Counted from the stretch's first letter, positions 23,032 through 31,861 are shown. The stretch is 34,581 nt of DNA from Acidimicrobiia bacterium (GCA_035948415.1 DASZJD010000056.1:1-34581), one strand, 5' to 3'. Notes: generated from the sequence alone by a model not told the origin. Made by a program: numbers and translations.

Positions 23032-24097
23032 GATCTGCCTGCAGGACGTCGTCGCCAGCCACGGAGAGAAGCGGGTCTTGGACGGCGTCAGCCTCCGGGT
23101 CCGAGACAAGGAGTTCGTGACGATCCTCGGACCCAGCGGCTGCGGCAAGACCACGACGCTCATGGTGATGGCCGGCTTCCACCACCCCCAGAGTGGGCGG
23201 ATCACCTGTGGTGATGACGTGTTCTTCGACGGCGGTGCGCACCGGACGCTGGCCGCGGAGCGGCGCAACCTCGGGATCGTCTTCCAGTCGTACGCGCTCT
23301 GGCCGCACCTGACCGTCGCCGGGAACGTCGGCTTCCCGCTCCAGCTCCGTCGCACGAGCAAGCCGGCCCGAGCCGCACGCGTGCAGGAGGTGCTCGACCT
23401 GGTCGAGCTCGGCGACCACGCCGATCGGTACCCGCACCAGCTCTCCGGTGGGCAGCAGCAGCGGGTGGCCCTGGCTCGAGCCCTGTCCTTCTCCCCGTCG
23501 GTGCTCCTCCTCGACGAGCCGTTCTCCAATCTCGACGCCAAGCTCCGCGAACGGGCCCGGGAGTGGCTGAAGGCCCTGCAACGGGAGATCGGAATCACGA
23601 CGGTGTTCGTCACCCACGACCAGCACGAGGCCCTCTCGATGAGCGACCGGGTCATGGTCATGGATGCCGGCCGGATCCTGCAGAGCGGAGCCCCCGAGGA
23701 CATCTACGCGAGGCCCAACTGTCGCTTCGTGGCGGACTTCGTCGGCCAGTGCAACTTCCTCCCCGCCACGGTCGTCGGTGTCACCGATCGTGGATCACTC
23801 ACGGTTGCCATCCCCGGGGTACCCGAGCCGTTCCCGATCACGACCGACCGTCACGCGCGCAGGGGCGAGCAGCTCACCCTCGCCCTCCGACCGGAGCGAA
23901 TTCTGCTCGCACCTCCCTCCGGGACCGAGGCCGTGCCCACCGACGCCACCATCGCCGACGAGTCGTTTCTCGGCGACCACTACCGCTACCGGCTCGTCAT
24001 CGCGGGCACCGAGGTGCTCGCACAGTCCTCCCACCGGGTCGTCGAGCCCACGGTGCGGGCGTGGATCCATCCGCGGGACCTCCGGGTCGTGGACTGA
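23024..24097 (+). CDS. ABC transporter ATPase with TOBE domain
   Basis: A 357-residue ATPase of the PotA/FbpC type. Walker A is GPSGCGKTTT (residues 36-45), the Q-loop is VFQSYALWPHLTV, the signature is LSGGQQQRVALARAL, Walker B is LLLDEPFSNLD and the switch His is in VTHDQHEA. A C-terminal TOBE_2 domain (QLTLALRPERILLAPP) follows. The start is a TTG at 23024, with GGAGAG six bases upstream, overlapping the permease stop by 8 bases; GTG 22994 is less likely. It energises the importer. Confidence 0.92.
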   Translation: MPEICLQDVVASHGEKRVLDGVSLRVRDKEFVTILGPSGCGKTTTLMVMAGFHHPQSGRITCGDDVFFDGGAHRTLAAERRNLGIVFQSYALWPHLTVAGNVGFPLQLRRTSKPARAARVQEVLDLVELGDHADRYPHQLSGGQQQRVALARALSFSPSVLLLDEPFSNLDAKLRERAREWLKALQREIGITTVFVTHDQHEALSMSDRVMVMDAGRILQSGAPEDIYARPNCRFVADFVGQCNFLPATVVGVTDRGSLTVAIPGVPEPFPITTDRHARRGEQLTLALRPERILLAPPSGTEAVPTDATIADESFLGDHYRYRLVIAGTEVLAQSSHRVVEPTVRAWIHPRDLRVVD

Positions 24098-24145
24098 GGC
24101 GCACCGATCAGCAGCGGCCGAACCCGAGAGAGCGAGAGCGCCACG

Positions 24146-25555
24146 GTGGAGGAGATCCGATTCGTCGCCGCGCACGGAGCGCTCGGTGCCGGCATCGACG
24201 CGGCGTCCCTCGACGAGGCGCTGCAGCTCGAGCCGAGCTTCATCGCGTGCGATGCCGGCACGACCGACGCCGGCCCCTACTACCTCGGATCCGGTCAGTC
24301 GGCGTTCCCAGCCGAAGCGGTCCGCAGCGATCTGGCGATCATGATCGACGCCGCCCAGCGTCTCCGCATCCCCGCCATTGTCGGCTCCGTCGGCACCGCC
24401 GGGACCGACGGTCACGTCGACGCCGCCGTGGCCATCGTGGCCGACATCGCCGCCGAACGGGGTCAACCGCTGCGGATCGCCGCGATCTACACCGAGCAGC
24501 AGCCCGAGTACCTCACCCGAATGCTCGACGAAGGCCGCATCGCGCCCCTCGATCCCGCGCCGCCGATCACGGCCGACACCTTCACCGGCAGCGAGCACGT
24601 CGTCGCGATGATCGGCGTCGAGCCGCTCCAAGCCGCCCTCGCCGAGCGGCCGGACGTCGTGGTCGCCGGGCGGTGCAGCGACGCCGCCCTCTTCGCCGCC
24701 ATGCCGATCGCCGAGGGCTTCCCCCCGGGGCTCGCCTGGCACACGGGCAAGATCGTCGAATGCGGCCCCATGGCGATGGTGCGACCCAGGCCCGGCGTGC
24801 TCCTCGCCAGCGTCGGCCACGACAGCGCCACCATCCGGGCGATCGGTCCCAGGGCCCGCCTGACCCCGCTCAGCGTGGCCGCCCACAGCCTGTACGAGAA
24901 CGCCGACCCGTTCCTGTTCCCGGAGAGCTCGGGCACCTTCGACCTCACCGACTCGACCTATGAGGCGGTGGACGACCAGGTGGTGCGAATCGCCGGCACC
25001 CGGTTCCGCCCCGCCCCCCACCTGTCGCTCAAGCTCGAAGGCGCCCAGCTCGTCGGCTACGCCAGCCTCATCGTCGGCGGCATCCGCGACCCGTTCATCC
25101 TCCGTCGACTCGACCCGTGGCTCGACGGCGTCCGCGACCACATCCAGCACCTCGTCGACGCCTTCCTCGGCGATCGGATCTCACGCGCGCAGTACGAGCT
25201 GGTGATCCACCAGTACGGGCGGAACGCCGTCATGGGACGCCTCGAACCGGCACCGCACCTCGTCCCCCACGAGGTCGGCATCGTGCTCGAGGTCCTCGCC
25301 CCGACCCAGGAGCTCGCCAGCGTCATCGCACAGATCAGCCGGCAGCCGCTCCTGCATCACCCCATCCCCGAGTGGACCGGTGGGGTCACGACCTTCGCCT
25401 GCCTGCACAACCCGGCCCACATCGATCGCGGCCCCGTCTACCAGTTCAACCTCCACCACACCCTCATTCCCGAGAGGATCGGCGACGCCTATCGCCTCGA
25501 GACGACCGAAGTCGGCGGAAGCAATCGGAGGGTGAGCTATGCCGACGCTCGCTGA
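24146..25555 (+). CDS. AtuA-family (DUF1446) protein
   Basis: A 469-residue protein of the acyclic terpene utilisation AtuA/DUF1446 family. Characteristic pieces are FIACDAGTTDAGPYYLGSG, PAIVGSVGTAGTDGHVDAAV, VVVAGRCSDAALFAAMPIAEGFP, HTGKIVECGPMAM and DLTDSTYEAVDDQVVRIAG. AtuA lies in the Pseudomonas citronellol/geraniol pathway, but the family's reaction is not known to me and many members lie in other catabolic loci. GTG 24146 has GAGAG upstream. It overlaps the DUF4387 gene by 17 bases and follows the importer by 48 bp, so it likely acts on the imported compound or a CoA derivative of it. Confidence 0.88.
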   Translation: MEEIRFVAAHGALGAGIDAASLDEALQLEPSFIACDAGTTDAGPYYLGSGQSAFPAEAVRSDLAIMIDAAQRLRIPAIVGSVGTAGTDGHVDAAVAIVADIAAERGQPLRIAAIYTEQQPEYLTRMLDEGRIAPLDPAPPITADTFTGSEHVVAMIGVEPLQAALAERPDVVVAGRCSDAALFAAMPIAEGFPPGLAWHTGKIVECGPMAMVRPRPGVLLASVGHDSATIRAIGPRARLTPLSVAAHSLYENADPFLFPESSGTFDLTDSTYEAVDDQVVRIAGTRFRPAPHLSLKLEGAQLVGYASLIVGGIRDPFILRRLDPWLDGVRDHIQHLVDAFLGDRISRAQYELVIHQYGRNAVMGRLEPAPHLVPHEVGIVLEVLAPTQELASVIAQISRQPLLHHPIPEWTGGVTTFACLHNPAHIDRGPVYQFNLHHTLIPERIGDAYRLETTEVGGSNRRVSYADAR

Positions 25556-25865
25556 TCTCGCCTCCCTCATCCGCAGCAAGAACGCCGGACCCTTCGAGCT
25601 CACCTTCGACGTCATGTTCGACGACGACGCGTCGTACGAAGCGGTCGCGCGTGCCGGGATCCTGAGCACCACCTTCTTCTCGAGCACCTACCGCTGCGCG
25701 CCACGACACGTCCGCATCTTCCACTATCCGACCGCCCGCGCCATCAAGGTGACGATCCCCCGCCCGAGCATCCAGGGCACCTTTGGCGATCCGGACCTCC
25801 ACGGGTGCCAACAACACGCTCCGCTCCTCGATCTCCAGCTCGAGGAACCAGACCCGCTCCAGTAA
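25539..25865 (+). CDS. DUF4387-family protein
   Basis: A 108-residue protein starting MPTLADLASLIRSKNAGPFE, then LTFDVMFDDDASYEAVARAG and a C-terminal RIFHYPTARAIKVTIPRP with GTFGDPDLHGCQQHAPLL. This is the DUF4387 pattern, a family that is regularly encoded next to, or fused with, AtuA-like proteins, so the two probably form one enzyme complex. The acidic DDD and conserved His/Cys near the end (DLHGCQQHAPLL) are candidates for a working site. The overlap with the AtuA gene supports translational coupling. The end is normal for the family. Confidence 0.88.
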   Translation: MPTLADLASLIRSKNAGPFELTFDVMFDDDASYEAVARAGILSTTFFSSTYRCAPRHVRIFHYPTARAIKVTIPRPSIQGTFGDPDLHGCQQHAPLLDLQLEEPDPLQ

Positions 25866-26023
25866 GCGGCCACGGCCAGTCGCCGAGCGGGAGCGAACCG
25901 GAGCCGACGTCGAGCTCGTCATCCGGACGCATGCATTGGCCGTACTGCGGCATCCCACGCTCGCTTCGCCGCGGCCCGAAAATCGGGATCGACCTCGATG
26001 GCGATCGAGGGAAGATCGTCGCC

Positions 26024-26941
26024 GTGGACAAACGGGACATCAACCCCGCCGTCGCAGCTCGGATGGTGGCCGAACAGTTTCCGCAGTGGGCGAGTCTTCC
26101 CGTCGTGCCCGTCCCGCTCGACGGCTGGGACAACACGACCTTCCGGCTTGGCGACCGGCTGTGCCTTCGCCTTCCGAGCGCGGCCGCCTACGTCGCCCAG
26201 GTCGAGAAGGAGCATCGTTGGCTGCCCGTCCTGGCCCGCCGGCTGCCCTTGGCGATCCCCGAGCCGGTGGCGCTGGGAGAGCCCGGCGGCGGGTTCCCGA
26301 GGCCGTGGTCGATCTACCGATGGATCGAAGGCAACCCCGCGAGCGTCGACGGGATCGCGGATCTCAGCGTGTTCGCCGATGACCTCGCGGGGTTCCTCCA
26401 CGCGCTCCACGCGATCGACGCGAGCGGCGGACCTCCACCGGGCCCGCACAACTTCTTCCGCGGCGGCCCGGTCGACACCTATGACACGCAGACGCGAGGG
26501 TCGATCGAGCGGCTCGCCGACGAGATCGACCCCGACGCCGCGACGAACGCCTGGGACGCAGCCCTCGCCAGCCGATGGGATCGGGAACCGATGTGGGTGC
26601 ACGGAGACGTCGCCGCCTCGAACCTGCTCGTCGCCGATGGGAATCTGCGGGCCGTCATCGACTTTGGGTGCGCCGCCGTTGGCGACCCTGCCTGCGATCT
26701 GGTGATGGCCTGGACCTTCTTCGCCGGCGACAGCCGAGATGTCTTTCGGAGTGCGCTTCCGTTCGATGCCGCGACGTGGGCCCGTGGCCGAGGATGGGCG
26801 CTCTGGAAGGCTCTCATCACGCTCGCTCACGAGCGGGCAGGAGGCCCCGACGCGGAGGCCGCGGCACGCCGGTTTGGATGGCGGAGCGGCGCTCGCGAGG
26901 TCATCGACGCGGTTCTGGCCGATCACGGCCGCTCGGCATGA
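26024..26941 (+). CDS. Aminoglycoside-phosphotransferase-fold kinase
   Basis: A 305-residue APH/choline-kinase-fold protein. The catalytic loop is WVHGDVAASNLLVADG (Asp as base, Asn for metal), and the metal-binding Asp is in AVIDFGCAAVGDPACDL. The N-lobe has GWDNTTFRLGDRLCLRLP with the ATP-binding strand and ends with HRWLPVLARRLPLAIPEPVAL. GTG 26024 is chosen, with GAGGGA 12 bases upstream; ATG 26066 is another possibility. It may phosphorylate an alcohol or sugar; resistance is only one of many roles in this fold. It follows DUF4387 by 158 bp and could belong to the same pathway or be independent. Confidence 0.88.
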   Translation: MDKRDINPAVAARMVAEQFPQWASLPVVPVPLDGWDNTTFRLGDRLCLRLPSAAAYVAQVEKEHRWLPVLARRLPLAIPEPVALGEPGGGFPRPWSIYRWIEGNPASVDGIADLSVFADDLAGFLHALHAIDASGGPPPGPHNFFRGGPVDTYDTQTRGSIERLADEIDPDAATNAWDAALASRWDREPMWVHGDVAASNLLVADGNLRAVIDFGCAAVGDPACDLVMAWTFFAGDSRDVFRSALPFDAATWARGRGWALWKALITLAHERAGGPDAEAAARRFGWRSGAREVIDAVLADHGRSA

Positions 26942-26983
26942 TCCGCCCGCTTGAGCGTTCCCCGACCGTCGGACCCGAGCGTC

Positions 26984-27004
26984 CCGGCCCGCGGCGCGGG
27001 CCGG
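26984..27004 (+). terminator. GC-rich hairpin terminator candidate
   Basis: CCGGCCCGC (26984-26992) and GCGGGCCGG (26996-27004) form a perfect 9-bp stem with a 3-base loop, 42 bp after the kinase stop. It has no T-run. It marks the likely end of the rightward operon begun at 19230. Confidence 0.5.
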
Positions 27005-27498
27005 ACGACACCGCTCGATGCCGGGAGCGTCGCCGGCGGCGCGCGGGCGCTGGCGCCGCGCGTGGCGACGGATCCACTCGACCGGGCGATGTCGGCCGCC
27101 CCCGCCTTGACGTCCGGCGTGAACCGGAGACCTGTGGGCCGGGCCGGCTGATACGGCGTCCGATCCGGCCGGAGCTCACGAACCCGGGGACCGCTGCGCC
27201 CGTTCGTGGTCTGGCTCGGATTGGGTCATCCCCGTTCGAGAACGCGAACATCGAGGGCCTCTGCCGCGTCGGCTCGAAGCGCACTGCTCGATCCGAGGCG
27301 GCGGCGTGGACCCTGCGGAGATGATGACGGTCACCGGGTTGCCCAGGTTGATGCGTTCCCGGATGTGGGCGGCGGGCGTGGCGCCACGCATCCGGCACCG
27401 GCTCGAGCTCGCCGAGTTGGCCGATCGGCGAGCGGCGGGTGACACGTCGTCGTGGGTCCGCGTATCGTCCATCCCTTTGGCAGGGCGTGAGGGCGGCC
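27005..27498. other. Intergenic stretch, no gene seen
   Basis: About 490 bp with long open frames on both strands but no recognisable product, no ribosome-site/start pair of merit and no strong repeat. A promoter for the membrane glycosyltransferase must lie here, but I see no clear -35/-10 pair. Confidence 0.4.
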
Positions 27499-29478
27499 AT
27501 GGCGAGGTGCTCCCAGGACCACAAGAACCCGGTCGGGCAGCAGTTCTGCGGCGAGTGTGGGGCTTCGCTCAGGAAGTCCGACGCCGGCCGCCGATCCGCT
27601 CGCGTCTCGGTCGTGGCAGCTGAACGCCCCGCGCCCAGTGAGCGCATGACGCTCGCGGACAAGATCGCCGCCGAACGCGTCCGTGGCACGCCGACCACGG
27701 TCGAGCCGGTGGCGACCGTGGAGCCAGTTCCCGCCGAGCCCGTCCCCGATCCCGAGACGGAGCCTGAACCTGAACCCAAGCCGACGACGGCGAGCCCCAG
27801 CTCTCGCAGCCCGACGTTCTGGCTCGCGCTCGGAATCGCGCTCGCCCCCCTCCTGGTCAGCGCGTTCACCGTGCTCACCGCCGGTCGCGACTTCCACGCG
27901 TACTCCGACGACGCGCTCACGGAGCTGAACATCCGTGACGTCGGGCACCATTTCGTCGAGGTGGGCGTGTTCAACCGGTTCGGGTGGCACCACCTCGGCC
28001 CCCTCTTCTTCTACGCGCTCGCGCCGCTGTACCGCCTCCTCGGAAGCAGGTCGTTCGCGCTCCTGATCGGGGCGGTGCTCATCAACGCCGCGACGATCGT
28101 CGGGATCGCGCTCGTCGCCCGGCGGCGGGCGGGCGACGGCTTCGCGGTCGCGGCGCTCGCGGGCAGCATGGTCGTGGCCCACTCGTACGGGGCTTCATTC
28201 CTTCGCAGTCCATGGACCCCAAACATCGTCGTGTTGGCCACCGTGCTGCTCGTCCTGCTGGCGTGGTCCCTCGCCGAGGCCGACATGGTCATGCTGCCGT
28301 GGGCGGCGCTCGTCGCGTCCTGGATCGTCCAGACCCACCTCGCCCCGGCGCCGCCGGTGGCCGCGACACTCGTCGCCGGTGTCGCGATCGGCGCGTGGCG
28401 GATTCGATCGATGTCCGCCCAGGAGCCGCGGGCTGCGATCGGGGGATCGCTTCGGCGCCGTGCGCTGGTGGCGGCAGGGGTGTTGTTCGTCGCGTGGCTC
28501 CCACCCCTGGTGGACGTCGTCACCCACGCGGGTGGCAACGTCCAGGCCGTCATCGACTACTTCCTCAACTCGCCCGGGGGGACGCTGTCCGTCGGGTACC
28601 ACGTGGTCTCGAGCCAGCTCGACCTGCTGCCGCCCTGGCTCGGGAGCAACCCCATCCAGAGCGACCTCTTCCTCCACGTCGTCGAGCCTCACGGGGCGAT
28701 CCCGTGGCTCGGGTTCGCGCTGCTTGGGGGCATCGCCCTGGCCTGGCGCACCCGGCAGTCGCCGGCCCTGCGCTTCGCGCTCATCGCCGCGATCGCCGTC
28801 GTCGTCGAGATCGTCGCCGTCGGTCGCATCGAGGGGAGCCCGTTCTTCTGGGACGTCCTCTACGTCCCCGGCACCGCGATGGTGGCCACCCTTGCCACGG
28901 CCTATGCGGTGTGGCGAGCGGTCGAAAGCCGGACCTCGTGGCCGTGGCTGCGACCGACGGTCACTGCGTTGCTCGTCGCGGCCCTGGCGGTCCCAGCCAC
29001 CATGCTCGCGGTCTCGAGCGCCGACTTCGCCCATACCCGAGACGTAGCCGGGTCCGACGCGATCGCCGCCGCGGCGCCCGGGACACTCCGCTCGCTTCGC
29101 GACACCACCGGGTCCGTGCTCGTACGGGCCACGAACGGCCCGGTCGTCGCGTACCACGACCTGGCCGGGATGGTGCTGCTGCTCGATCAGCACGGCGTCC
29201 ACGCCGTCGTCAGCCCGTCGCTGCACGTCTACTTCCCGAGCACGTCGATCCAGGCCACGAACAGCTTCAGCGCGACCGTCACGATCGTCCGGCTGCCCGA
29301 CGTGTTCCGCTACCGGCCGGTGCGAGGAGAGCGACTCGCCGGAGTCGGTGGCAGCACCGACACGGGGCTCCAACGACTGGCGGTCCACGGGGGCTTCGCC
29401 GTGTTCGTCGCACCCGGGTCCAGCGCGGGCCGCCTCCGGCCCCGTCCGCCACGGAAGCGGAGCGTCGCCCCGTACTAG
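27499..29478 (+). CDS. Membrane GT-C-like glycosyltransferase with zinc ribbon
   Basis: A 659-residue protein. Residues 4-21 are a zinc ribbon (CSQDHKNPVGQQFCGECG; Cys4, His8, Cys17, Cys20). Residues about 66-96 are a Pro/Glu-rich linker (EPVPDPETEPEPEPKP). From residue 107 a membrane domain with about ten hydrophobic segments follows. After the first segment lies YSDDALTELNIRDVG, an acidic pair in the first outer loop like the catalytic loop of GT-C enzymes that use polyprenyl-phosphate sugars, then GVFNRFGWHHLGPLFFYALAP. The C-terminal 200 residues form an outer domain. ATG 27499 gives the zinc ribbon at the very start; the 20 codons upstream look non-coding. Sugar and acceptor are unknown. 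Confidence 0.8.
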   Translation: MARCSQDHKNPVGQQFCGECGASLRKSDAGRRSARVSVVAAERPAPSERMTLADKIAAERVRGTPTTVEPVATVEPVPAEPVPDPETEPEPEPKPTTASPSSRSPTFWLALGIALAPLLVSAFTVLTAGRDFHAYSDDALTELNIRDVGHHFVEVGVFNRFGWHHLGPLFFYALAPLYRLLGSRSFALLIGAVLINAATIVGIALVARRRAGDGFAVAALAGSMVVAHSYGASFLRSPWTPNIVVLATVLLVLLAWSLAEADMVMLPWAALVASWIVQTHLAPAPPVAATLVAGVAIGAWRIRSMSAQEPRAAIGGSLRRRALVAAGVLFVAWLPPLVDVVTHAGGNVQAVIDYFLNSPGGTLSVGYHVVSSQLDLLPPWLGSNPIQSDLFLHVVEPHGAIPWLGFALLGGIALAWRTRQSPALRFALIAAIAVVVEIVAVGRIEGSPFFWDVLYVPGTAMVATLATAYAVWRAVESRTSWPWLRPTVTALLVAALAVPATMLAVSSADFAHTRDVAGSDAIAAAAPGTLRSLRDTTGSVLVRATNGPVVAYHDLAGMVLLLDQHGVHAVVSPSLHVYFPSTSIQATNSFSATVTIVRLPDVFRYRPVRGERLAGVGGSTDTGLQRLAVHGGFAVFVAPGSSAGRLRPRPPRKRSVAPY

Positions 29479-29511
29479 CGAGAAAGCGGGACGTTCTGTC
29501 GCTGACCGAGA

Positions 29512-29542
29512 CCGCCGACGGAGACCGGTGCGCCGTCGGTGG
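29512..29542. terminator. Hairpin between convergent genes
   Basis: CCGCCGACGG (29512-29521) pairs with CCGTCGGTGG (29533-29542), 9 of 10 positions, loop 11 bases. It lies between the stops of the glycosyltransferase (29478) and the sulfotransferase (29577) and could serve both directions. Confidence 0.5.
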
Positions 29543-29576
29543 CACGTCACCGGCCCGTGCTGGCCGCGACTCTCGG

Positions 29577-30749
29577 CTAGGAGGTCGCGCCGCGGCTGGT
29601 TTCGACCACCACGTCGTAACGGTCGACGTATCCCGCGAAGCGTTGCGCCAGCTCGCCGGCGTCCAGCTTGAACTCGGCGAGGTCGTAGCGGTGGGTGCCG
29701 AACTCGCCCTTCGGATGGGCCTCGACGTATGCCGCGACGGCATCACGTGCTGATCCGTCGAGCTCGTCCCCGGTGGCGGCGTAGAGCTCGGCGACCACGC
29801 GCAGCGGATCCCGGACGAGGTCGGCGTACTGCACGTCGACGATTGGGTGCTCAGGGTGCGCATCGCGGAACTGGTCGATGCGCCGTACCGACTCCTCGAG
29901 CATTGCGGTCCAGTGCTCGGCGATGTAGGCGGTGTGATCCGCGTCGGTGAACGTGCCGGAGAGGTTGGTGATCAGGCTGCACACAGACGCGCAGAGGACG
30001 ACGGGGTCTCGGTGCAGCAGCACGAGGCGCGCGTCGGGGTAGACGGCGGTCAGCGCGTCGAGGGCAATCGCATGGTGCGGGCTCTTGAGCGTCCACCGGC
30101 CGCGCACCCCGCCGCTCTGCAGGACCTGGAGCGCCGAGCGGTGGTAGCGGTACGCGGAGCGGTGATCGGTGCCGAGCAGCCACTCGCTGTACGTCGGGAC
30201 GTTCGTGATCGCCTCCCACGAGAGGCTCTTGAAGTCCTGGCTCATCACCGCGATGCACTCCGTTGCGCCGACGGCGTCCTCATGGTGGATCGCCTTCATG
30301 CGCGGGTTGAGGTCCTCGAGCATGGCGGTGCTCAGCCGCGCCGCGTCGACGCGAGGGCCGGATCGGAGGTTCGCCGGCGTCGGCGGCGGGACGCTGTCAT
30401 TCGCCTCCCACCGGAGGAGGGCACGGTTGCGAGGGTCCTGATCGAGCAGCTGGCTCAGGAACGTCGTTCCGGCTCGGAACATGCCGATGACCACGAGGGG
30501 CGCCTCGATGCGCTCGCCGGCGACCTCGGGATGTCCGTGGATCCAGTCCCAGAGGCGCAGCCGGTTGCCGAGGCTGCTCACGACGGTGCTCCGGACGGCC
30601 GCCACCCCCAGCTCACTGAGCCGCGCTTCGTCGTTGATCGACTCGCAGAGGACCTCAAGGCCCTCGCGGAAGTCCGGGGGGCCGAGGTCCTCCAGGCCCT
30701 CCTGCGAGCGCGCCTCGGTGATGAGGTCCTCGGCGACGAGTTCCGGCAT
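29577..30749 (-). CDS. PAPS-dependent sulfotransferase family protein
   Basis: A 390-residue sulfotransferase-3-type protein. The 5'-phosphosulfate loop is VVIGMFRAGTTFLSQLLDQDP (residues about 86-106), and the 3'-phosphate binding block is ARLVLLHRDPVVLCASVCSL. A conserved KSPHHAIALDALTAVYPDA precedes it, and the C-terminal YVDRYDV follows. Actinobacterial members act on lipids, sterols or small hydroxylated metabolites. It lies 15 bp after the MDR gene on the same strand, so it is co-transcribed from the TetR-controlled promoter at 31833. The start ATG lacks a strong ribosome site. Confidence 0.9.
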   Translation of the reverse strand: MPELVAEDLITEARSQEGLEDLGPPDFREGLEVLCESINDEARLSELGVAAVRSTVVSSLGNRLRLWDWIHGHPEVAGERIEAPLVVIGMFRAGTTFLSQLLDQDPRNRALLRWEANDSVPPPTPANLRSGPRVDAARLSTAMLEDLNPRMKAIHHEDAVGATECIAVMSQDFKSLSWEAITNVPTYSEWLLGTDHRSAYRYHRSALQVLQSGGVRGRWTLKSPHHAIALDALTAVYPDARLVLLHRDPVVLCASVCSLITNLSGTFTDADHTAYIAEHWTAMLEESVRRIDQFRDAHPEHPIVDVQYADLVRDPLRVVAELYAATGDELDGSARDAVAAYVEAHPKGEFGTHRYDLAEFKLDAGELAQRFAGYVDRYDVVVETSRGATS

Positions 30750-30764
30750 GCGTTCCGACGACTG

Positions 30765-31796
30765 CTAGCCGCGGGACACGTCGACCACGGTGCGGCCGGA
30801 GGTTCGACGCTGCTCGTGGTCCTCGAGCGCCTCGGGCACCTCGTGCATCGAGACTCGCCGCCCGATGACCGGACGGATCGCGCCGGCCGCGACGAGCTCC
30901 AGTAAGGCGCCGTGCACGTCGCGCCCGACCGCCGGTGGGAAGGTGTTGATGCCGAACTTTCGCAGCTCGATCGGCATCTCGGTGTAGCCGACCATCACGC
31001 CGAGCACGGAGAAGTTCCCCATCGAGACCCTGCGGAGGGGACGCCCGGTGAGCCCCGACTGCGGGTCGTCATTGAAGCCGACCGGCACGTAACGACCCTC
31101 GCGCGCGACGCAGGTCCAGATCGTCTCCGTGCGGTCGCCGCCGATCAGGTCAGCGACGACCTCCGCGCCGCGGCCCTCGGTGAGGTCCATCACGCGATCG
31201 AAGAGGTCGTCGCTCGTGTGGTCGATCGCCGAGGCGCCGAGGTCCTCGCAGAGTCGAGTCTTCTCGGGACCTCCGGCGATCGCGATCACCCGGGCACCGG
31301 CCGCCACCCCGAGCTGGATCATCGCGGTCCCGACCGCGCTCGCCCCACCGACGACGAGCAGCGTCTCGCCCGGTTGCAGGCCTGCCCGCTTGTGGAGCGC
31401 CAAGTAGCCGGTGTGGAAGGGCAGCGTGAAGGCGGCCGCTTCGATGTCGTCGAGCTCGGGTGGTGCGTCGAACACGCTCGACGACGATGAGATGGCGGCC
31501 TCGGCCATGCCGCCGAAGGACTGGTTGGTCATGGCGACGACGCGGCGGCCCATCCACTCCTCGGCGCCGGCGCCGACAGCGTCCACGACCCCGCACACGT
31601 CCATCCCGAGGGTGAACGGGACCTGCCCCATGACGCTGGCGACGGTGCCCCGACAGCGGGCGATGTCGCCGAAGTTCAGGGACGCGGCGGAGACGGCGAT
31701 GCGCACCTCGCCGGGCCCCACCTCGGGGATCGCAATGTCCTCCACCTCGAGCGCGTCCGTCGGCGCGCCGTGTCGAACGACCCGGACTGCCCTCAC
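30765..31796 (-). CDS. Quinone-oxidoreductase-like MDR dehydrogenase
   Basis: A 343-residue medium-chain reductase of the zinc-free quinone oxidoreductase type. The N-terminal GroES-like domain has GEVRIAVSAASLNFGDIARC and FTLGMDVCGVVDAVGAG; the cofactor domain has GETLLVVGGASAVGTAMIQLG (NADP-type AxxGxxG) and ADLIGGDRTETIW. The structural-zinc Cys cluster is missing, as expected. GTG 31796 has GAGGAGG seven bases upstream. It heads the operon with the sulfotransferase and is probably repressed by the TetR protein encoded just upstream. Substrate likely an enone or acyl-CoA/quinone. Confidence 0.92.
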   Translation of the reverse strand: MRAVRVVRHGAPTDALEVEDIAIPEVGPGEVRIAVSAASLNFGDIARCRGTVASVMGQVPFTLGMDVCGVVDAVGAGAEEWMGRRVVAMTNQSFGGMAEAAISSSSSVFDAPPELDDIEAAAFTLPFHTGYLALHKRAGLQPGETLLVVGGASAVGTAMIQLGVAAGARVIAIAGGPEKTRLCEDLGASAIDHTSDDLFDRVMDLTEGRGAEVVADLIGGDRTETIWTCVAREGRYVPVGFNDDPQSGLTGRPLRRVSMGNFSVLGVMVGYTEMPIELRKFGINTFPPAVGRDVHGALLELVAAGAIRPVIGRRVSMHEVPEALEDHEQRRTSGRTVVDVSRG

Positions 31797-31832
31797 GGCT
31801 GGCCTCCTCGCGACTCACCCGAGACCGGCTCG

Positions 31833-31861
31833 AAGGTAATAAGCAAGGGTGCTTACGTCAA
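31833..31861 (-). promoter_or_regulatory. MDR-operon promoter with TetR operator
   Basis: On the minus strand TTGACG (31856-31861) and TACCTT (31833-31838) are spaced 17 bp. The spacer contains the perfect palindrome TAAGCA-CCCT-TGCTTA (31840-31855). The -35 box overlaps the stop codon of the tetR gene. This makes a repressor-controlled promoter internal to the tetR-MDR-sulfotransferase group. Confidence 0.75.

Noticed and set aside
21220-23703. 827-codon open frame on the minus strand across the permease and ATPase
   Set aside because: It is full of Arg, Asp, Gly and Gln runs and lies exactly opposite two well-recognised ABC genes; a GC-rich shadow.
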